Assembly (NCBI GenBank): GCA_021799945.1
Contig: JAJYZK010000074.1
Span: 1-10,544, forward strand
Length of the DNA stretch: 10,544 bases
Reading direction: 5' to 3'
Origin: Acidobacteriota bacterium
GTDB taxonomy: Bacteria; Acidobacteriota; Terriglobia; Terriglobales; Acidobacteriaceae
Both the position numbers and the translations under genes were made by a program. This document shows, piece after piece, positions 6,173 through 10,544 of the stretch (positions are counted from its first letter, which is position 1; the number at the start of each line of letters is the position of its first letter). The notes below the pieces were generated by a model. The model was given only the letters and a program-made list of their open reading frames with translations. It was not told the DNA's origin and ran no database searches.

Positions 6173-7450
6173 CTACTCGAACCGGAGGGATTCGACCGGA
6201 TCCATCTGCGACGCGCGCGTGGCCGGCAGCGTGCCGAAGATAACTCCCACCATTGTCGCGGTGGCCAGCGCGACGATGGCCGAAAGCCCGGAGATAGGAA
6301 TGCGGTAGGACGTGAGAAAGCGGATGGAGTACGGCACCGCCATGCCGAGAACGGTTCCCACCATCCCCCCGCTGAGAGAGATGAGCACCGACTCCACCAG
6401 AAACTGCATCTTGATCTCGCGCGAGGTCGCCCCCAGCGCCTTGCGGATGCCGATCTCCCGGATGCGCGACCGCACGCTGGCCAGCATGATGTTCATGATT
6501 CCCACTCCCCCGACCACCAGCGTTACGGCGGACACCAGCAGCAGCACCAGGGTGAGCGCATCGGCGATCAGCGCCGCGGTGTTGAGAAGCTCGGTCAGGG
6601 TCTGCACCCGGTAAACGGATGTGGGCTGGTGCCGGGACTGGATCACCCGCAAAATCTGCTGGGAGGCCTGCTCGACATCGCTGGTGTCCCGGACGGAGAA
6701 AAAGAGCTGTTTTACGTCGTCGGTGCCGGTGAAGTAGCGGGCCACCGAATAGGGGATGAGGATGGTCTGGTCGGCAATCTCGGTCTGCCCGAGAGTATCC
6801 ACCTTTTCCTTGAATGCGCCGATGACGGTGAACGGGATCCCCTTGATCTCAATGGCCTGATTGATGGCCCCCCCGATGCCGCCGAACTTGCGCCGCGCAA
6901 AGGGTTCCGTCACCATCGCCACCTTGGCGTGGCTGGCGTTATCCTCCTCATCGAAAAAGCGGCCGGCGATCACCACCAGGTTGCGCACTTCGCGATACTG
7001 CGGCGACACCCCGAGAATCAGCACGTCCTTTTGCACGCCGTTGGAGAAATCGATGCGATCGTGCATTTCGAACATCGGAGAGGCGGCGGCGACCGAAGGC
7101 ACCTGTTCGAGCACCGCCGTCTCATCGTCCCGGGTGAGGAAGTCGCTGCGGAAGTCGCGCCGTCCCGGCGACCCGGGGCCGCCGCCCGAGTACTCCACAA
7201 CGACCATGTTGGAGCCGATGCCCTGAATCTCGCTCAGAATGTACTGCCTGCCGGTGAGCCCCACGGTGACCACCAGAATCAGCGAAGCCGACCCCACCAC
7301 CATGCCCAGAGCCGTCAGCAGAAAGCGGACTTTGTTGGACTTGAAGCTGTCGAAGGCCAGCTTGAGAATCTCGCTCAGCACCATGGTCCGCTTGGCGCTG
7401 GCCAGGGTGCGCTCAAAGGCCGCGCGGCCGGTAGCGGATACGGGTTTCAT
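6173..7450 (-). CDS. ABC transporter permease, MacB/FtsX type
   Basis: This is an inner-membrane subunit of a MacB-like ABC system, a class that couples ATP hydrolysis in the cytoplasm to movement of substrates in the periplasm (efflux, lipoprotein or envelope work). The 425-residue product has a membrane helix at about 43-66, a large periplasmic domain (about 67-290, MacB core domain) and three C-terminal helices (about 297-327, 350-375 and 386-408). The coupling segment VRSRIREIGIRKALGAT (326-342) and the ending LPATRASQMDPVESLRFE are hallmarks. No nucleotide-binding domain is fused and no ATPase gene lies in the window, so its partner must be elsewhere. The N-terminus is uncertain: ATG 7450 adds 22 residues before the ATG at 7384 (MVLSEILKLAF), which looks more like the family start. 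A repeat begins only a few bases upstream of 7450. Substrate unknown. Confidence 0.93.
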   Translation of the reverse strand: MKPVSATGRAAFERTLASAKRTMVLSEILKLAFDSFKSNKVRFLLTALGMVVGSASLILVVTVGLTGRQYILSEIQGIGSNMVVVEYSGGGPGSPGRRDFRSDFLTRDDETAVLEQVPSVAAASPMFEMHDRIDFSNGVQKDVLILGVSPQYREVRNLVVIAGRFFDEEDNASHAKVAMVTEPFARRKFGGIGGAINQAIEIKGIPFTVIGAFKEKVDTLGQTEIADQTILIPYSVARYFTGTDDVKQLFFSVRDTSDVEQASQQILRVIQSRHQPTSVYRVQTLTELLNTAALIADALTLVLLLVSAVTLVVGGVGIMNIMLASVRSRIREIGIRKALGATSREIKMQFLVESVLISLSGGMVGTVLGMAVPYSIRFLTSYRIPISGLSAIVALATATMVGVIFGTLPATRASQMDPVESLRFE

Positions 7451-7457
7451 AGGCTAG

Positions 7458-7577
7458 GGTCCTGAGTCCGAAGTTCGCAGAACAAAGGAACTGTCATCCT
7501 AAGCGGAGTTTGGCCGGCTTTTGGGCCAAACGGAGTCGAAGGATCTGTGGTTGTTCTGTAGCGAATTTCCGATTCGC
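7458..7577 (+). repeat. Dispersed repeat, copy B, with internal hairpins
   Basis: The first 35 nt (7459-7493) are identical to copy A at 6035-6069. The remainder contains an 8-bp perfect stem, gtttggcc (7508-7515) with ggccaaac (7524-7531), placed between short complementary ends atcct (7496-7500) and aggat (7540-7544). A second stem is gcgaat (7561-7566) with attcgc (7572-7577) around a 5-nt loop. The 9-nt word ctagggtcc occurs just at the start (7454-7462) and just after the end (7582-7590), like a target-site duplication. The element lies directly upstream of the permease start and shows no credible coding frame. Confidence 0.78.
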
Positions 7578-7638
7578 CACACTAGGGTCCGTTGGCGCGA
7601 AGAGCTGCCGGGCGGCGCCGCGCGAAAATCAGAGCCGA

Positions 7639-7667
7639 CGCGGAGGAGTCCGAAGGCTGCCTCCGCG
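7639..7667. other. Stable hairpin in the intergenic region
   Basis: Perfect 8-bp GC-rich stem cgcggagg (7639-7646) with cctccgcg (7660-7667) and a 13-nt loop. It is roughly 190 nt upstream of the permease start and 180 nt past the reductase stop. Its role is unknown; a regulatory or transcript-end structure is possible. Confidence 0.4.
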
Positions 7668-7806
7668 CCGCCGCGGGCGTCAACGAAGGTTCTCTCGATC
7701 GTCGCCGCAGCCGGGCGGGGAAAGGTTCCCGATGGCGTCGCCTGGGCTGGCAAACATGCGCCCGGGATTCGACTTTTCCGGCTCGTCACTGCGCGGCTCT
7801 CGCGTT

Positions 7807-7830
7807 CGAAGAAGCCCGCTCCTTTCTTCG
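7807..7830 (-). terminator. Hairpin after the aldo/keto reductase stop
   Basis: Perfect 7-bp stem cgaagaa/ttcttcg with a 10-nt loop. On the minus strand it begins about 14 nt after the reductase stop codon, the usual place for a terminator. No clear T-run follows, so this is a candidate only. Confidence 0.45.
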
Positions 7831-7844
7831 CTATCCGGATGGCG

Positions 7845-8933
7845 TCACCGGGCGCCCGACTTGTTCGGGCTCAGGACGGTCCAGGCAGTCTTTTGCGGCA
7901 CACCCTCCCGCGCCGTCCGCCAGAGATCGATGCCGCTCTCCACCGCGTACCGGTCGATGGCGCTCAGCTCGGCGCCGGTGAAATGGAGATTCTTCAGCGC
8001 ATCCAGCGAGTCGTCCAGTTGTTCGACGTTCCGCACCCCGATCAGCGCCGAGGTGACCCGCGGGTCGCGCAGCACCCAGGCGATCGCCATCTGGGCCAGG
8101 CTTTGCCCGCGGCCCGCGGCAATCTCGTGCAGGGCCTTCACCCGCTGGAGATTCTCCTCGCTCAACAATCGCTTGCCGAGCGAGCCTTCGAGCTTGGCGC
8201 GGGACTCCTGCGGAATCCCATGCAGATATTTCGACGTCAGCATTCCCTGGCCCAGCGGGGAAAAGGCGATGCAGCCCACGCCCAGCTCCTCCAGCGTGTC
8301 GAGCAGGCCCTGTTCCACCCAGCGGTTCAGCAGCGAATAGGAGGGCTGATGGATCAGCAGACGAACTCCTTCGCCCGCCAGGATGCGCGCCGCTTCCCGC
8401 GTTCGCTCCGGGTCGTAGGAGGAGATGCCCGCGTAGAGAGCCTTGCCCTGCCGCACGGCCTGCGCCAGCGCGCCCATGGTCTCCTCCAGAGGAACTTCCG
8501 GGGAGGGCCGGTGCGAGTAAAAAATGTCTACATACTCCAACCCCATGCGCCGCAGACTGTCGTCCAGAGAGGCCAGCAGATACTTGCGCGAGCCGCCCAA
8601 TCCGTAAGGTCCGGGCCACATATCCCACCCCGCCTTGGTGGAGATGACCAGCTCGTTGCGCAGTCCCCGAAAATCCTTGCGGAGGATTTCGCCGAAGTTC
8701 TCCTCCGCCGATCCGTAAGGCGCTCCGTAATTGTTCGCCAGGTCGAAGTGCGTGACCCCGCGGTCGAAGGCCCGGCGGATCATGGCCCGCGCGTTCTCGA
8801 AGACGTCGGAGCCGCCAAAATTCTGCCACAGGCCCAGGGAGACGGGCGGCAGCGCCACGCCCGAACGTCCCGAACGCCGGAATTGTGCGCCGTGATACCG
8901 CTTGGGATCCGGTATGTAACTCATCGATGCCAT
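7845..8933 (-). CDS. yghZ: Aldo/keto reductase, YghZ-like
   Basis: This NADPH-dependent aldo/keto reductase is closely similar along its length to E. coli YghZ, which reduces L-glyceraldehyde 3-phosphate and methylglyoxal; a role in detoxifying reactive aldehydes in the cytosol is likely. The 362-residue product shows the catalytic tetrad D64, Y69, K100 and H141 in FDLANNYG, STKAG and FYSHR. Other shared blocks are WPGPYGLGGSRKYLLASLD, ALYAGISSYDPERT, LLIHQPSYSLLNRWVEQG and the cofactor-phosphate region RVTSALIGVRNVEQL. The ATG at 8933 has a good Shine-Dalgarno, AAGGAAG at 8940-8946, six bases away. It lies 78 nt downstream of the SGNH hydrolase on the same strand, so the two may be co-transcribed, although a palindrome sits at the SGNH stop. 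The exact substrate cannot be assigned from sequence; confidence in the subfamily is high. Confidence 0.94.
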   Translation of the reverse strand: MASMSYIPDPKRYHGAQFRRSGRSGVALPPVSLGLWQNFGGSDVFENARAMIRRAFDRGVTHFDLANNYGAPYGSAEENFGEILRKDFRGLRNELVISTKAGWDMWPGPYGLGGSRKYLLASLDDSLRRMGLEYVDIFYSHRPSPEVPLEETMGALAQAVRQGKALYAGISSYDPERTREAARILAGEGVRLLIHQPSYSLLNRWVEQGLLDTLEELGVGCIAFSPLGQGMLTSKYLHGIPQESRAKLEGSLGKRLLSEENLQRVKALHEIAAGRGQSLAQMAIAWVLRDPRVTSALIGVRNVEQLDDSLDALKNLHFTGAELSAIDRYAVESGIDLWRTAREGVPQKTAWTVLSPNKSGAR

Positions 8934-8939
8934 TCTTGT

Positions 8940-8946
8940 CTTCCTT
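8940..8946 (-). promoter_or_regulatory. Shine-Dalgarno of the aldo/keto reductase
   Basis: Minus-strand AAGGAAG, six bases before the ATG at 8933. It supports that start. Confidence 0.7.
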
Positions 8947-8997
8947 GCCGGGGATTCAGCGCCGGGAAATGAGGCTGGGCGGCATTTCCAGCTTACC

Positions 8998-9011
8998 AGC
9001 CTGCGCAGGCT
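8998..9011. other. 14-nt perfect palindrome at the SGNH hydrolase stop
   Basis: The word agcctgcgcaggct is its own reverse complement and directly abuts the TGA stop of the SGNH gene. As RNA it could form a 5-bp stem with a 4-nt loop; as DNA it could be a dimer-binding site or a weak attenuator upstream of the reductase gene. There is no evidence to choose. Confidence 0.4.
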
Positions 9012-10544
9012 TCATCGGGCGCCGGCCACCAGAGCCGCGACGACGACCTGGGCATAGATGCGCTGGCCAAAGTCATTCGGGTGATTCACCCCGTTTCCGG
9101 TCATTTCGAAGAAGGTCTTGCGAGCGAGCAAACCCTGCCACACCGCGGTTACATCGGCGAGAACCACGCCGGGGCCGGTCAGAGTTTGCAGCGCATCCCG
9201 GTAGCGGGGAAACTCCTCCGCCGGCGCCGCCGCCCACTGCGGATTGGCGGTCATGGGCGCCACCAGAATGAACTCGGTCTCCGGCGAGACGCGGCGGAAG
9301 CTCTTCAGAATCGCCCCGATCCGCTCCGCGTACTCCGATGGGTTGCGATTCCCGACGTCGTTCATGCCGAAGGCCACAATGGCCAGATCGGGATGGGTTT
9401 CCGCCAGCCCCGGCTTTGCCGCCTGGGCCGCGCCGTCGCTGGCCCGCCAGCCGGAGACGGCAACATTCCGCAGATACACCGGCGCCCCGTAGACGCGCTG
9501 CAGGGCCGCCGCCGTCAATGCCGGATACGCCGGAGACTCCGGAGCGGAGCCCAGATAGCCGGAGGCGTTGTACCCGGCGGAAATGCTGTCGCCCATCACC
9601 AGGAGATGGAGCGGCTTGGCCGCCCGAAGCAGGGCCATCGTCCGGGGAAGCCGATCTCCGGCAAATCCGGGCGCGGCGCCTTTCCACTGGCCGGGCCGGC
9701 AATCGTATTCGACGGAGGTCTGGAAGCCCTCGTACACCGCTCCCTCGGAGTAGAACAGGCCGGGCGCCTTCACCGGATCGTCTCCCGCGAACTGTTGTAG
9801 ATTCTCCGCCGGCGTCGGCTCCAACTGGCTGCGAGTGCGGAAGGGGATGCGGCTGCCCGCCGGGATGGTGATGACTCCGCGCCGGTTGTCCGCCAGATAG
9901 TCCTTGCCCGGCGCATAGACGGTGAGGCCATCCGCGCTGGTCACCGAGAGGATGCGCGAGGGGTGGAAGAGCAGCGATGCCTGGGGCCGCGCGCCGGGCT
10001 GGCTCTGAATCGGCAGGATGGTCTCCGTCTGCCGGGCGCTGCGCCAGAAGGGGCTCAAGGCCATCGCCACCGGATCCTGCCCGGGAGCCGCCCAGCCCTC
10101 GGCCAGCAGGTCGATGTACAGCATGTTCCCCACAATCCGATGCACCCGGGTCGAGGGATGGTGCTGGTGATAGAAGTAGTGCTCCTCCACATTCGGGCAC
10201 GGCGTAGGATCTTGCCCGAAGATGCGCCGTCCGGCGCATTGGTTCGTGGTGTCTACGATGCCGAAGCGTTCCGGCTCCTCCATGACCTGGTCGAAATGCC
10301 GTCCCCACGCGCTTACGCGGATGTCCGCGTCCGGCAGCTCGGGCGCAAGCTGCGCGGGAAGGGCCTCAATGGCCGGATTGAGCCGCACGGCCACCGCGTG
10401 AAAGCCGGGATTGTCCTCAGGGAGTATGGCTACTCGGATGTGGATCGCGCCCAGCGCGCAGAGGGTGCGAATCTCCGAAGTGAGATTGCCGATCGAGGCC
10501 GCCGTGGTAATGGAGGAGTCGTTCAATCCTCCCGCCAGATAAAA
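9012..10544 (-). CDS. Double SGNH/GDSL hydrolase fusion, 5' end outside the window
   Basis: The reading frame is open to the window edge, so the N-terminus is missing; a TTG at 10526 is an internal codon, not the start. Numbering from that TTG, residues -6 to about 144 match the second half of a lipase/phospholipase-type SGNH enzyme (COG3240-like): FYLAGGLND with the Block III Asn, LGAIHIRVAILPEDNPGF (25-42), a FDQVMEEPERFGIVD block (78-92) and the Block V histidine in HHPSTRVH (122-129). From about 150 a second enzyme follows: a beta-rich leader (155-290) and then an SGNH core with nucleophile S314 in VMGDSISAGYN, Block II G359 in VAVSGW, N389 in GMNDVG and H482 in NHPNDFG. These folds cleave ester bonds in lipids or polysaccharides, commonly outside the cytoplasm. 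Any signal peptide lies beyond the edge. Substrates are unknown. Confidence 0.88.
   Translation of the reverse strand, partial: FYLAGGLNDSSITTAASIGNLTSEIRTLCALGAIHIRVAILPEDNPGFHAVAVRLNPAIEALPAQLAPELPDADIRVSAWGRHFDQVMEEPERFGIVDTTNQCAGRRIFGQDPTPCPNVEEHYFYHQHHPSTRVHRIVGNMLYIDLLAEGWAAPGQDPVAMALSPFWRSARQTETILPIQSQPGARPQASLLFHPSRILSVTSADGLTVYAPGKDYLADNRRGVITIPAGSRIPFRTRSQLEPTPAENLQQFAGDDPVKAPGLFYSEGAVYEGFQTSVEYDCRPGQWKGAAPGFAGDRLPRTMALLRAAKPLHLLVMGDSISAGYNASGYLGSAPESPAYPALTAAALQRVYGAPVYLRNVAVSGWRASDGAAQAAKPGLAETHPDLAIVAFGMNDVGNRNPSEYAERIGAILKSFRRVSPETEFILVAPMTANPQWAAAPAEEFPRYRDALQTLTGPGVVLADVTAVWQGLLARKTFFEMTGNGVNHPNDFGQRIYAQVVVAALVAGAR

Larger units (their letters stand above)
7578..7844. other. 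Noncoding stretch between repeat copy B and the reductase gene
   Basis: No frame here resembles a protein, and no RNA gene is recognised. It is GC-rich and contains two separate hairpins (7639-7667 and 7807-7830, listed individually). It should include the promoter of the permease and the 3' region of the aldo/keto reductase transcript. No convincing promoter hexamers could be picked out. Confidence 0.5.

Noticed and set aside
5957..7465. 502-codon plus-strand open frame opposite the permease
   Set aside because: Rich in His, Arg, Asp and Gly with no domain pattern; it is antisense to a gene with clear MacB motifs.
6034..7577. The two direct repeats as a CRISPR array
   Set aside because: Only two copies 1.4 kb apart with a gene between them, and they diverge outside the 35-nt core; no spacer structure or cas gene is present.
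7499..7789. 96-codon minus-strand open frame in the intergenic region
   Set aside because: It reads through repeat copy B, and its C-terminus is just translated repeat sequence. No family resemblance or Shine-Dalgarno is visible.
7521..8972. 483-codon plus-strand open frame opposite the aldo/keto reductase
   Set aside because: It is antisense to an unmistakable YghZ-like gene and begins inside the repeat hairpin; the composition is that of a shadow frame.
9073..10308. 411-codon alternative minus-strand frame inside the SGNH gene
   Set aside because: Its translation is Gly/Arg/Ala-rich with no motif, whereas the chosen frame contains all SGNH blocks.

Overview
This is a GC-rich bacterial chromosomal window carrying eight protein genes and several intergenic repeats and hairpins. 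No tRNA, rRNA, CRISPR array, transposase or phage gene was seen. The gene mix (secreted proline/glycine-rich protein, MacB/FtsX-type permease without a local ATPase, SGNH hydrolases, deoxynucleoside kinase) and the small dispersed repeats suggest an Acidobacteriota genome, perhaps of the Bryobacter/Solibacter type. That assignment is inferred from style only; no marker in the window proves it.

Layout, left to right. Positions 1-232 hold no recognisable gene. A glutamate-1-semialdehyde aminomutase (hemL, +) at 233-1546 faces a secreted or membrane-anchored NodB-type polysaccharide deacetylase (-) at 1628-2350, with a strong bidirectional hairpin between them. A deoxynucleoside kinase (+, 2458-3126) is divergent from the deacetylase. 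It converges on a 3-methyladenine DNA glycosylase (-, 3261-3830), with a 125-nt nested palindromic element between them. The glycosylase lies just downstream of a Bcp-type peroxiredoxin (-, 3886-4350), giving a plausible two-gene damage-protection operon. Divergent from that is a large secreted protein of unknown function with a disordered linker carrying four DPDRPxL-like repeats (+, 4477-6033).

Next is a MacB/FtsX-type permease (-, 6173-7450), flanked on both sides by members of one dispersed repeat family that share an identical 35-nt core in the same orientation. The 394 nt upstream of the permease are noncoding and rich in hairpins. They are followed by a YghZ-type aldo/keto reductase (-, 7845-8933). 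Finally there is a long SGNH hydrolase gene (-, 9012 to the window edge) that appears to join the C-terminal half of one lipase-like SGNH enzyme to a second SGNH enzyme.

The genes are mostly housekeeping or general metabolism: tetrapyrrole synthesis, nucleotide salvage, base-excision repair, peroxide and aldehyde detoxification, and envelope hydrolases. I found no convincing new multi-gene defence or biosynthetic system. The points most worth a second look are the double SGNH fusion, the glycosylase whose conserved N-terminus has a perfect Shine-Dalgarno but no usual start codon, the two intergenic repeat families, and the repeat-bearing secreted protein.
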